DNA of 64,000 nt from JABDCI01 sp964475835 (GTDB lineage Bacteria > Verrucomicrobiota > Verrucomicrobiia > JABWAM01): positions 1 to 64,000 of the forward strand of contig CAYYYL010000004.1 in assembly GCA_964475835.1 (NCBI GenBank), given 5' to 3'. Below the pieces are notes generated by a model. It searched no databases. It was not told the origin of the DNA and saw nothing but the letters and a program-made list of their open reading frames with translations. The translations under genes were made by a program, and so were the position numbers. Of the stretch, positions 28,901-35,431 are shown in pieces; within the stretch, counting starts at the first letter, position 1; every line of letters starts with the position of its first letter.

Positions 28901-29423
28901 CCAGCGCGAGGCCCGTGGAGAAGCCTTCGGCCACCAGGGCAAGGCTCTCGTGGAAATGGGGCACACCTTCCATCATCCCCTTGCTGACGGCGAGTTAACC
29001 TGGGGACCAACGCTCTCCTGTGACTATGCGCACGCATGGATCGAACCGTTCGAAGAAAAGGACGCCCAATCCTTGAATCTCCGGATCTCCAGACAGGAAT
29101 TCCAATCCATCCAAACCCAGGTTGGTGGACAAGTGAACTATTCCGTACGGTTTCGAAACCTTGTCGTCATTCCCAACATCCATTTGAGCTGGTGGCATGA
29201 ATTCGCCGATGATCCGCGTCAGGTGGAGGCACGGCTGGCACAGGGAAGCGACTCCTTCGGGGTCTGGACCGACACCCCATCCCGAAATGCGGCTGTAATC
29301 GGAGCAGGTCTCCAGATTCGATGGGTGGACGGCCTGACCCTTTCCCTCAACTACCAGACCCAGGCCGGTCGCACCGCGTGGGACAGCCACTCTCTAAGCG
29401 CGGGATTGAATTGGAATTTTTAA
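22980..29423 (+). CDS. Giant autotransporter with beta-strand repeats (paralogue 2)
   Basis: This 2147-residue protein is a close paralogue of the preceding gene product. ATGs at 22980, 22989 and 22995 are all possible starts. A signal peptide (FWALVFALFLGWIDLVSGA) leads into ADLFWTNRVASDF, nearly the same mature N-terminus as paralogue 1. The passenger again repeats units like VSDNGSIWTNSSTLSVGETG followed by LNQLIVTNLG, several almost identical to their neighbours. A beta-strand repeat block (LTLSGVNTYSGGT near residue 1475) and a C-terminal barrel ending SAGLNWNF follow. One stretch of about 45 residues around SGSMASLWNQGTLNPGNSPG is identical in both proteins. It is shorter than paralogue 1 by about 290 passenger residues, consistent with repeat loss or gain. 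Exported surface protein; ligand unknown. Confidence 0.88.
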   Translation: MTSMLMRSTPPFWALVFALFLGWIDLVSGADLFWTNRVASDFTNTVQWISNGNPVANFPGDIDNANFTNAATYTLNWTATVTNANAFFNPTSGTVTQAIGSSTWLITNSYILGQNAGKTASVVHTSGALVITNGTGNANLTIGQSGIGNYTITGGSFTVDQLTFLSSNSTFVLRGGTGTVLHGSTINSTNKLFAIGNGGRFVLNVLGGTNIVGNNGAGSFPTVVSNGILNVSGSGTVWSNADRLYVGYQSSGNLMVISNGAQVADSIGIIGRDSGSANTAMVSDAGTLWFHSADLAVGNNGARNSVLIITNGARVVSLNGGSLGAGGTLGSSNNYVLITGAGSTWSNGAGFFVGTTEKSNSLNIANGGLLQGTNSYVGYSSGSSRNVALVTDSGSIWTNSDILSVGETGTLNQLTITNLGQAYARSVVIGNASGGNTNTITVTSTGSLLWSSSTLTVGNSGSSNRFNILNGALAQNATGYVGYSSSAKMNTVLVDGTNSIWTNTLALIVGETGVLNQVIISNTGKAFGNTITLGNSSSGNTNTILVSDIGSILRSENALIVGNAGASNRLGVLNGALVQNTSGYVGNLSGSKNNSVLVSDNGSIWTNSSTLSVGETGVLNQLIVTNLGKVYGSSITIGSASTGSSNLVLISDTGSVLWSGSTLVVGNAGNSNRISILNGGLVQNTTGYLGQASGSRNNSILVSGAGSIWTNSSTISVGETGILNSLVISNGGAVYATSVALGNSVAANTNSILLSDAGSILHSGDKLITVGNSGSGNSLVLANGASWMFTNIVIGNASTASNNTVVIRGTGSILSNSAPLMIGLTGVNSRVTVSNSGAIVAPSVILGAISNGSGILDLGGLLSNTNATGSLEQLVVGQTGKGTLTLTGGTVVVDHFYSTNNGSGFTNSVFTMNDGSFTVLSNSAMTFNSSFAVGSTANKTSIWNILGTIDMQGTSGRQLQIGNGVNTVGNVIVSGSGTIFSNGFDIRVGNASSSQGALLVISNGATASFPILFTQGTSNNNFLVTDPGTSVSGVTFLGIGNSVRHSSVIVSNGASLLATNVNVSLGFGTANSNNVIVTDAGSVFRVQDTIFLSQFSGVIYNRIIVTNGGTFLAGNIGVANVPSSYNQIIVSGTGSYISNSVTKLTISSGTSNQIYISSGGVMSSFTNLIASGSGAFDNMVTVTDPGSYLTNRDWFFAGSGGARTIITVSNGAGVFSGNTSIGQNTSSSNNTVTLTDSGSIWINTNSFFVGNASSSNQLGILNNALLFTPSLIVGASSSSVSNSLLLSNGLLFITNSSDSAVMDIRGGTVSINGGVLTANQIYLTNGAASAFLFSSGTLNAIQVAATNNSVFTVGDGIGVATNNMLAGSTANAHSFANGLTINTNSVLNILASERLDDTSVATLQGGTFNLGAFTETFQSLVFDSGKVVSAGATLNVTTITNLSGGGIFQTDSGTLAVNSTIVGAGALTKTGAGILTLSGVNTYSGGTMIGAGTLQANTDSSLGNAAGTVTFDGGTLQTIGSLGTSTRNLIINTTKTGIIDSGGFDSTFSGTLTGDATTTFNKTGAGAITLSGNNAATFLGNASVSAGHLVINGSLGGNVDIQSGAMLSGSGSMASLWNQGTLNPGNSPGTITIHGAFTNSGTLVIELASPSSYDMVVVDSGGTATLGGTLAPTLFGGYAPTNGATITNIITATAGVNGTFGNVLNASPTLRLTPLYFGDHVDLVASVNLANPLLNLNPSQTQLANALANAPGASSGDLANVIAALNNLSSAEALKSAYDEILPRKFIAMGILGVDGMRAQSKNMRLHWNQPRPLLSGNSKSSWQASVGEGFLGQRPILLAYNGDGLGGLLRSAPASIIPKPWRTEAEHATFYLMGSGIMEDQETTVFQPGYNNSTAAVTVGMDWTLADQMSAGIASGYAHSSASMSGTGGKISVETFPLWLNANASSGHWYFHGGLGYAHNLYDTKREIEFPGIQREARGEAFGHQGKALVEMGHTFHHPLADGELTWGPTLSCDYAHAWIEPFEEKDAQSLNLRISRQEFQSIQTQVGGQVNYSVRFRNLVVIPNIHLSWWHEFADDPRQVEARLAQGSDSFGVWTDTPSRNAAVIGAGLQIRWVDGLTLSLNYQTQAGRTAWDSHSLSAGLNWNF

Positions 29424-29547
29424 AGCACTTAGAAGCAGAAGGCCTCGCGCAAAGACGCCAAGACATGGAGAAGGCAGAAGGAGCCACAGATTGACTGCCT
29501 CAAGTGAAGGGAACGCACGCGAGACGCATGAGCTCCCTATTTTTCCA
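29424..29547. other. Intergenic spacer after the second autotransporter
   Basis: No gene. GCCTCGCGCAAAGACGCCAA and the bases after it (29443-29465) resemble the CGCAAAGACGC-type low-complexity words found between genes in many environmental bacteria. No clear terminator for the autotransporter gene is visible before the repeat element at 29548. Confidence 0.35.
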
Positions 29548-29828
29548 TAACAGCTTGCTGAAAAAGTGGGAACGGCCGCGCGAAAATGCATTTAGCTGTA
29601 TGACAAGGCGCGAACGACGAGCATCCCCCACAAGTGGGGCTGTAAGTCGTGAGCAACAAAGTCAGACAGCCAAATGCATGCCGCCCATAGGGTTGCGTCA
29701 ACTTTTGTCTGTAGCGGCGTTGCGCTCACATGGCGAGATCGCTGGCGGATATCCCCATGCGATCGCGCCTTGCTACAGACAAAAGTTGACGGCAACGCGA
29801 CCATTCCGACTTTTTCAGCAAGCTGTTA
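29548..29828 (-). mobile_element. Palindromic MITE-like element, copy 2 (inverted relative to copy 1)
   Basis: A 281-base element with perfect 20-base inverted termini, TAACAGCTTGCTGAAAAAGT (29548-29567) and its complement (29809-29828). Its reverse complement aligns along its full length with copy 1 at 22537-22810. Hairpin A arms are 29772-29791 and 29697-29716, complementary over 19-20 bases. The inner stem is 29732-29742 with 29759-29769 (one mismatch) around GGATATCC (29747-29754). Hairpin B arms are 29588-29604 and 29661-29677 (15 of 17 paired), with the same GACTTACAGCCCCACTT loop (29632-29648, minus strand). The hairpin arms differ in sequence from those of copy 1, but pairing is kept. 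No open reading frame of note. Confidence 0.85.
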
Positions 29829-29847
29829 AGGTGACGGGGAGGTATTT

Positions 29848-29873
29848 TGTAAATCCTGTTCATCCTGTCCAGG
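29848..29873 (+). repeat. ATCCTGT-type short dispersed repeat
   Basis: The words AAATCCTGTTC and ATCCTGTCC occur back to back. This is the ATCCTGTNN-type unit seen repeated between genes of many unrelated bacteria. Only about two units are present, 95 bases before ribBA, and no function is apparent. Confidence 0.4.
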
Positions 29874-29967
29874 TTCCATGCGACAATCGCACCTCCGTGA
29901 CCATCGGATCATAGCCCTCTGCTGTGAAAGGCTTGCCCCTTCCCTCTAAAAAGGGCATGATACGGAG

Positions 29968-31098
29968 ATGCCCGGACTCCGTTCTTCGAAATCCCCAGCC
30001 ACGGCCTTTGACCCGATCGAATCGGTGATCGAAGCCATTCGCCGTGGGGAAATGGTGATTGTCACCGATGACGAAGACCGTGAAAACGAGGGGGACCTGG
30101 TCATGGCTGCAGAAAAAGTGACCGCCGAAGCGATCAACTTCATGGCCAAACACGGTCGGGGCCTCATCTGCCTGCCCACCACCGGAGAGAGACTTCAGGA
30201 GCTCGGTATTTCACGCATGGTCCAGGAAAACCGGGAATCCCAACGAACGGATTTCATGGTATCCGTGGACGCCCGGGAGGGCATCACCACGGGCATCAGC
30301 GCCCATGACCGGGCGCGCACCATCTGGGTGGTCGCCGACCGTCATTCCACCAGCACCGATCTCGTCCAACCCGGCCATGTCTTCCCCCTTCGGGCAAAAC
30401 CAGGGGGGGTCCTTCACCGGGCCGGGCACACGGAAGCCTCGGTCGATCTGGCCCGGCTGGCCGGACTTTCCCCCGTCGGAGTGATCTGTGAAATTTTAAA
30501 TCCAGACGGCACCATGGCCCGACTCCCGCAGCTTCTGAAGTTCCGGCGCCGACACAAACTCAAACTCTGCCGCATCAGTGACCTGATCGCCTACCGTCGT
30601 GTCCGCGAAAAACTGGTCGAACGGGGCGAGCAAGTCTGGCTGCCAACGCCTTACGGCAGGTTTCGCCTGCACTGCTATCACTCCAGCATTGATCAACGTC
30701 AACATTTCGCACTCGTCATGGGGAAACCCCGTTCGAACGACCCGATTCTCGTTCGTGTACAGACCGAATGCGCGGCTTCCGACGTCTTTCACTCCTCCCT
30801 CTTTCAGACTGACGAACATCTGATCCAATCCCTCAAGTTCATCCAAAAGAAGAAGCGCGGCGTCCTCCTTTATATGCGGCATGATGGTTGGGGCCCTTCC
30901 ATGGTCGACGCTCAGGGGAAAGAAAAGGCGCCTCATCTGCGCGAATATGGACTCGGGGCACAAATTCTGGTCGACCTCGGAGTGAAAAAAATCCGCCTCC
31001 TTGTCAATCAGCCCAAGACGGTGGTGGGCGTGGAGGGTTACGGTTTGAAAATCGTGGAACAAATCCCTCTCGGAAAGGTGAATGGCAAACCATGTTGA
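29968..31098 (+). CDS. ribBA: RibBA-like: 3,4-dihydroxy-2-butanone-4-phosphate synthase with degenerate GTP cyclohydrolase II domain
   Basis: The N-terminal half (1 to about 205) is a DHBP synthase, which makes the four-carbon riboflavin precursor from ribulose-5-phosphate. Its acidic active-site block DDEDRENEGDLVMAAE is intact. The C-terminal half (about 206-376) has the GTP cyclohydrolase II fold but seems inactive. The zinc site keeps only Cys268 (TEC). The other two cysteines, expected at about 279 and 281, are Phe and Thr (SLFQTDEH), and the catalytic REGRGIG-like segment is MRHDGWGP. The end of the domain (EYGLGAQILVDLGVKK) is well kept. The first riboflavin step therefore needs another enzyme. 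The stop overlaps the ribH start, supporting co-expression. Start ATG 29968. Confidence 0.9.
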   Translation: MPGLRSSKSPATAFDPIESVIEAIRRGEMVIVTDDEDRENEGDLVMAAEKVTAEAINFMAKHGRGLICLPTTGERLQELGISRMVQENRESQRTDFMVSVDAREGITTGISAHDRARTIWVVADRHSTSTDLVQPGHVFPLRAKPGGVLHRAGHTEASVDLARLAGLSPVGVICEILNPDGTMARLPQLLKFRRRHKLKLCRISDLIAYRRVREKLVERGEQVWLPTPYGRFRLHCYHSSIDQRQHFALVMGKPRSNDPILVRVQTECAASDVFHSSLFQTDEHLIQSLKFIQKKKRGVLLYMRHDGWGPSMVDAQGKEKAPHLREYGLGAQILVDLGVKKIRLLVNQPKTVVGVEGYGLKIVEQIPLGKVNGKPC

Positions 31099-31547
31099 CC
31101 CGTCTTACTTCCCAAAAACCCATTTCCCAAATCCGGGGCATTCGTGTGGGCATCGTCGCTTCATGCTACAACAAGGATTTGACCTCCAGACTCCTGAAGC
31201 ACACGGAAAAGACGCTTCACCAAAGTGGGGTCAAAACTATTCGAATCGTTCGTGTTCCGGGAGCGTATGAAATCCCTCTTGCGGTTCAAACCATGGCCCG
31301 CCGGCACCGTTGTGACGTCATCATTGCCCTGGGGGTTGTGCTTGCAGGAAAAACCTCGCACGCCGATCATATCGCCCTTGCCGCAGCCATCCATCTGCAG
31401 CGCATCTCCCTCGACACCCGCATTCCCGTGATTCATCAAATTCTCACCCCTCGTAACCTGAAGGAGGCCAGGGCGCGGGTCACCCTTCGCGGCATGGAAG
31501 CCGCCCGGGCCGCCATCGAAATGGTCAGGGCACTCCGAAATCTGTAA
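31092..31547 (+). CDS. ribH: 6,7-dimethyl-8-ribityllumazine synthase
   Basis: RibH condenses the RibB product with the pyrimidine to give lumazine, the penultimate riboflavin step. It is 151 residues from the ATG at 31092, which overlaps the end of ribBA. The frame is open further upstream, but only inside ribBA. Seen: VPGAYEIPLA (55-64) for substrate binding and His90 in GKTSHADHIAL, the expected catalytic histidine. The motif reads VLAGKTSH where VIRGxTxH is usual. Followed by nusB 22 bases later, the widespread ribH-nusB order. Confidence 0.94.
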   Translation: MLTRLTSQKPISQIRGIRVGIVASCYNKDLTSRLLKHTEKTLHQSGVKTIRIVRVPGAYEIPLAVQTMARRHRCDVIIALGVVLAGKTSHADHIALAAAIHLQRISLDTRIPVIHQILTPRNLKEARARVTLRGMEAARAAIEMVRALRNL

Positions 31548-31569
31548 TTTTAGAAACCGTTCATTATTT

Positions 31570-32031
31570 ATGGGATCACGACGTGAAAGCCGGGAACTGG
31601 CCGTTCAGTTCCTTTATCAACTCGATTCAGCACACAATTTCTCACTCCCCCTCCCCCAGGCTTTGAAACAGTTTTGGGACATGCAGGAACACAACTCCGC
31701 CGCACAACACTTCGCCGAGGATCTGATCCGGGGCATTCTCGAGCACCGTGAAGCGATCGACACCAAAATCAAGGGACACGCCAAAAACTGGGAGTTTCAT
31801 CGCATCGCAGTCGTGGACCGAAACATCCTTCGACTGGCCATCTACGAACTCCTTTTCCGGGATGACATTCCTCCCGTGGTTTCCATCAACGAGGCCATCG
31901 AACTTGCCAAAAAGTTTTCGACCGAGGACTCGAGCCGCTTTGTCAACGGCGTGCTCGATCGCGTGAAGATCGATCTCTCCCGCCCCCTCCGGACTTCGAT
32001 CTCCGCCCCGCACCAGGACCCTTCGAAGTAA
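31570..32031 (+). CDS. nusB: Transcription antitermination factor NusB
   Basis: A 153-residue all-helical NusB, which with NusE(S10) binds boxA RNA for rRNA antitermination. Hallmarks: RRESRELAVQFLYQLD at the N-terminus, IAVVDRNILRLAIYELLF in the middle and PPVVSINEAIELAKKFSTEDSSRFVNG split across the conserved C-terminal helices. It follows ribH and is followed after nine bases by the PHP gene, so probably one transcript. Confidence 0.96.
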   Translation: MGSRRESRELAVQFLYQLDSAHNFSLPLPQALKQFWDMQEHNSAAQHFAEDLIRGILEHREAIDTKIKGHAKNWEFHRIAVVDRNILRLAIYELLFRDDIPPVVSINEAIELAKKFSTEDSSRFVNGVLDRVKIDLSRPLRTSISAPHQDPSK

Positions 32032-32040
32032 GTCTGATCC

Positions 32041-32937
32041 GTGAAAGCCGATCTTCACCTGCACAGTCACTACTCCGATGGAACCGAGCCACCCGTGGCC
32101 CTGCTGCGCCGCGCCTCCGAGTGGGCCCTGGACATGGTTGCCCTCACCGATCACGACACGGTGGAAGGCGTGCCCGAAGCCATGGAAGCCGGCCGCGCGC
32201 TCGGGATACGCGTCATTCCCGGCATTGAAATCACGTGCCAGTTTCGACATCAGGAACTCCACCTTCTGGCTTATTTTCCGCCCGATCCAGACGCCGCCTC
32301 CTCCTGGCGGCATCCGGATTTGATTCAACAGCTCTCGCTCGATGCCCGTCGTCGTTTCCGACGTGCCGAGCAGATGGTCTCCCGACTGAACGATCACGGC
32401 ATCGCTTTAAGCATGGACGATGTCCTGGCCCAGACGGATTCAGGGAAATCCAAATCGACCCGGACGTGTTCCATAGGACGCCCCCATGTGGCGGCAGCGC
32501 TTGTGGCTCACCGACACGTCACGAGCATGGACGACGCCTTTCGTGACTATCTTGTCCGTGGCCGGCCAGGCTGGGTGGACAAGGAACGAGCCGAGGCCTC
32601 CACCATCATCGATCTCGTCCATCGCTGCGGAGGGATCATTTCCCTCGCCCATCCCGGCCTGCTGCGAGACCAGCGCATTCCATCGGAGCTGGGCGATGCA
32701 GGCCTCGATGCTGTTGAAATTTACCACTCCCGCCATCACTCCTCCCAGACGGATCGCTTTCGGTCCTGGGCTCGGGAACGCCAGTTGCTCGTCACAGGAG
32801 GGTCCGACTGCCATGGTATGCTCAAAGGTGAGCCCATGATGGGGAGGGCTTTCCTTCAGGGGGATGATTTGTGGCGCTTTTGCGATCGGCTGAACACAAC
32901 CTTACCCATCCAGGCACCTCATGGGGCTCCTCGATAA
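32041..32937 (+). CDS. PHP-domain phosphoesterase (RNase AM / 3',5'-nucleotide phosphatase-like)
   Basis: A 298-residue single PHP domain. The metal-binding motif DLHLHSHYSDG lies at the extreme N-terminus after a GTG start (32041), ALTDHDTVEG near 36-45 and IPGIEIT near 60. SLAHPGLLRD and GGSDCHG supply later metal ligands. This arrangement matches the YciV/TrpH group, some members of which trim RNA 5' ends or hydrolyse nucleoside 3',5'-bisphosphates. The exact activity here is inferred. It overlaps ftsY by 17 bases, suggesting coupling. Confidence 0.85.
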   Translation: MKADLHLHSHYSDGTEPPVALLRRASEWALDMVALTDHDTVEGVPEAMEAGRALGIRVIPGIEITCQFRHQELHLLAYFPPDPDAASSWRHPDLIQQLSLDARRRFRRAEQMVSRLNDHGIALSMDDVLAQTDSGKSKSTRTCSIGRPHVAAALVAHRHVTSMDDAFRDYLVRGRPGWVDKERAEASTIIDLVHRCGGIISLAHPGLLRDQRIPSELGDAGLDAVEIYHSRHHSSQTDRFRSWARERQLLVTGGSDCHGMLKGEPMMGRAFLQGDDLWRFCDRLNTTLPIQAPHGAPR

Positions 32938-33808
32938 ACTCAAATATTCTCTCGCAAAAACGAGGGCAACGCTGATCTCCGCCTTCGTCTCACCCAAGTG
33001 GGATGAAGGGGAAATGGAGCGCGGACTTCTGGGTGCGGACTTCGGTCCCAAACTCACCTCCGAAATCATCGCGGGAATCAAACGCCGCCTGGAACTCAAA
33101 CCGGGAGCCACGCGTGAAGACGCGCTCCGGGCTGCACGAGAGGAAGTCACGGGGATGTTTGGCGCTCCCTCCCCTCTCCTCCTTCCACAACCCGTCGTCC
33201 TTCTCCTTGTGGGCGTCAACGGCGCAGGCAAAACCACCACCGCGGCCAAGATCGCTCATCGTTTTCAGAGCGAGGGAGGGAGGGTTCTGCTTGCGGCAGC
33301 CGATACCTTCCGTGCAGCGGCCATCGAACAGCTCAAGCTTTGGGGAACGCGCCTCAAAACGGATGTCGTGTCGACAACTTATGGAGGAGATCCAGGGGCC
33401 GTCGCTCATGATGCCGTCAAGCGGCTTCAAACCGGTTCCCACACCCATTTGGTCATCGACACCGCGGGTCGCCAACATACCAAGACCAATCTGGTTCAGG
33501 AGCTTCAAAAGGTGAAACGCGTGATTGCCAAGGCGATGCCCGGCGCTCCTCACGAGGTCTGGCTGGTGGTCGATGCCCCCACGGGAGGCAACGCCATCTC
33601 CCAAGCGAGGGAATTCCACGCCGCGATGGGTCTGACGGGCATCATTCTCACAAAACTCGATGGCACGGCCAAGGGGGGCATGGCCCTGGCCATCCACCGC
33701 GAAACCGGTCTGCCCATTCGTTTCATCGGCGTGGGGGAATCCCTTGAGGATCTGGAACTCTTCGATGCCCGTACCTTTGCCGACGCCATGTGGACTGCCT
33801 CTGATTGA
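32921..33808 (+). CDS. ftsY: Signal recognition particle receptor FtsY
   Basis: FtsY docks SRP-ribosome complexes at the membrane with paired GTPase activity. It is 295 residues, a minimal NG-domain form without a long acidic A domain. G1 is GVNGAGKTTT (98-107), followed by ADTFRAAAIEQL, DTAGR and TKLDGTAKGG. IRFIGVGESLEDL near the end is typical. One oddity is DAPTGGNAISQ where DATTGQNA is usual. The ATG at 32921 overlaps the PHP gene. A strong inverted repeat follows the stop. Confidence 0.96.
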   Translation: MGLLDKLKYSLAKTRATLISAFVSPKWDEGEMERGLLGADFGPKLTSEIIAGIKRRLELKPGATREDALRAAREEVTGMFGAPSPLLLPQPVVLLLVGVNGAGKTTTAAKIAHRFQSEGGRVLLAAADTFRAAAIEQLKLWGTRLKTDVVSTTYGGDPGAVAHDAVKRLQTGSHTHLVIDTAGRQHTKTNLVQELQKVKRVIAKAMPGAPHEVWLVVDAPTGGNAISQAREFHAAMGLTGIILTKLDGTAKGGMALAIHRETGLPIRFIGVGESLEDLELFDARTFADAMWTASD

Positions 33809-33816
33809 TCCATAAA

Positions 33817-33874
33817 GGGCGACGCTCCGTCGTTGCCTCGGGACTCTATGAAAGGCGACGACGGAGCGTCGCCC
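33817..33874. terminator. Long inverted repeat downstream of ftsY
   Basis: The 21-base arm GGGCGACGCTCCGTCGTTGCC (33817-33837, written here in full because it has one extra base over two 10-mers) is better described as GGGCGACGCTCCGTCG plus TTGCC. It pairs with 33854-33874 with a single mismatch around a 16-base loop. No U-run follows. It may terminate or protect the ftsY transcript, or be a dispersed GACGGAGCGTCGC palindrome, since a shorter relative occurs at 138-159. Confidence 0.55.
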
Positions 33875-33895
33875 ATCAAAAATCAAACGGGTCAA

Positions 33896-34657
33896 ATGAG
33901 CGCCAAACGTGATTGGACTATCACTCTTAGCCTGGTGGTGTTGTGTAGCTGTTTGACATGGTTGCTCATCCGGAGCGAATACTTCCCCGATGCCGCCTCC
34001 CTCTATCGCATTCCCACCCAAACCATCGTCGAACGCTTTCTTAAAAACGAAAATCATTCCGTGCTCACCCTCATCTGGAAGGGCGAACGCGTCGGTTCTC
34101 TTTCCCTCCGGGTGGTGCCCGGCACCAATCCGGCGATCTTTGGATCTACCCAGGCAGTCCTTCCCGTTCTTGGACAAAAGCCATCCCTTCGATGTGATTT
34201 TGACGCCCGACTTCTTTCCAATCACACCCTGGAACACCTCCGATTGCGGGGAAAAATCCAGGAGCTCCTCTTTGAAATTGAAACCGACACACCCACGGGC
34301 AAAGTCCGCATGGAAGCGCACGGGAATGGTGTGGATGAAAAAAGGGAATTCTCCACGAAGGCCCCCCACCAGAGCATCCCCGACGCCTTTCAACAACTTA
34401 TGAGTGAGCACCAGCTTCCCGGGGGTTCGGTCGAATCGGCACAACAAGTTCTCAACAAGATCTCCTTCATAGGCTCCCAAACCCGCATCCACCGTCAACA
34501 GGACTGGATGGATGCCTACCTCCTTGAGATTCGTTCCGACTCCAATACCTGGATGAAGATCTGGATCGGTTTCGCGGGCGAGCCGCTCAAACTGGACTCC
34601 AGTTTTGGTTTGAGCGCCTTCAATCAGGACTTCTTTCCAGAAATGGAAAACAAATGA
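33896..34657 (+). CDS. Membrane-anchored protein of unknown function
   Basis: A 253-residue protein that I do not recognise. From the ATG at 33896 (MSAKRDW) it has one N-terminal membrane segment (ITLSLVVLCSCLTWLLI, about 8-25), with the rest predicted outside the cytoplasm. Beta-strand-like stretches dominate (VGSLSLRVV, LRCDFDARLL). The frame is open to 33833, but that part would run through the hairpin. It lies between ftsY and an ABC ATPase on the same strand, so it may be an accessory part of that transporter; this is context only. Confidence 0.65.
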   Translation: MSAKRDWTITLSLVVLCSCLTWLLIRSEYFPDAASLYRIPTQTIVERFLKNENHSVLTLIWKGERVGSLSLRVVPGTNPAIFGSTQAVLPVLGQKPSLRCDFDARLLSNHTLEHLRLRGKIQELLFEIETDTPTGKVRMEAHGNGVDEKREFSTKAPHQSIPDAFQQLMSEHQLPGGSVESAQQVLNKISFIGSQTRIHRQQDWMDAYLLEIRSDSNTWMKIWIGFAGEPLKLDSSFGLSAFNQDFFPEMENK

Positions 34658-34699
34658 CATCCTCCATCACATCGCCTATGGCGATGGGGAGCACCGTGC

Positions 34700-35431
34700 A
34701 TGATTGAGATACAACAATTGACCAAGCGTTTCGGCTCGTTCACCGCAGTCGATCAACTCAACCTGAACGTCAGGGCAGGTGAATTCTTTGCCTTTCTTGG
34801 CCCTAACGCCGCGGGAAAAACCACGACGATCAAAATGCTCACCGGCCTTCTGAAACCGACCACCGGACGCGCCATTTTGAATGGCCATGATATTCAAACA
34901 GCCCCGGTCGAAGCCAAGAAGCACCTGGCTTACATCCCCGACTTCCCCTTTCTCTACGACAAACTCTCACCACAGGAGATCCTGATCATGGTTGGCGAGA
35001 TTTTTGGCATGCAGCGTCGTGATGCCGAGCGGGAAAGGGACCGTTGGTTCGACTACCTGGATCTGGATGAATACCGTCATGAACTGACGGAAAACCTCTC
35101 CCATGGCACCCGTCAACGCGTGGTATTCGCCACCGCTTTCGTCCATTCCCCGAAAATGATCATCGTGGACGAACCCATGGTGGGACTGGACCCGAAGCAT
35201 GCCCGTCTCGTCAAAAATGCCCTTCAGGAATTTACCCAGAAGGGGGGAACCGTGTTTCTCTCCACCCACGTCTTGAATGTGGCTGAGGAACTGGCCCACC
35301 GGATCGGCATCATCTCCCATGGGAAACTGGTTGCTTGCGGAAGCCTCGGTGATCTGCAAAAACAGAGTGGAAAGGATGGCGCCCTCGAACGCGCCTTCCT
35401 CGCCCTCACCGAGGACACCCCACAGCCATGA
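34700..35431 (+). CDS. ABC transporter ATP-binding protein
   Basis: A 243-residue ABC ATPase with Walker A GPNAAGKTTT (Lys40), signature LSHGTRQRV (in place of LSGGQ) and Walker B MIIVDEPMVGLDP. The layout is that of ABC-2 type exporters. No permease gene follows. Instead a lipoprotein gene overlaps its stop by four bases (ATGA), and a membrane-anchored unknown precedes it. The partner permease must be elsewhere, or the ATPase serves a non-canonical complex. Substrate unknown. Confidence 0.88.
   Translation: MIEIQQLTKRFGSFTAVDQLNLNVRAGEFFAFLGPNAAGKTTTIKMLTGLLKPTTGRAILNGHDIQTAPVEAKKHLAYIPDFPFLYDKLSPQEILIMVGEIFGMQRRDAERERDRWFDYLDLDEYRHELTENLSHGTRQRVVFATAFVHSPKMIIVDEPMVGLDPKHARLVKNALQEFTQKGGTVFLSTHVLNVAEELAHRIGIISHGKLVACGSLGDLQKQSGKDGALERAFLALTEDTPQP

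Noticed and set aside
15211..29423. Repetitive DNA of the autotransporter genes as a CRISPR array or satellite
   Set aside because: The repeats are degenerate, in frame, coding, and have no constant repeat/variable spacer structure.
22537..29828. Composite transposon with its own transposase
   Set aside because: Only the autotransporter gene lies between the elements. No transposase, and no clear target-site duplication at the outer ends.
32990..34660. A 556-codon minus-strand open frame across ftsY and the next gene
   Set aside because: The plus strand carries clear FtsY motifs and good gene boundaries. The minus frame shows no recognisable domain and spans an intergenic hairpin.
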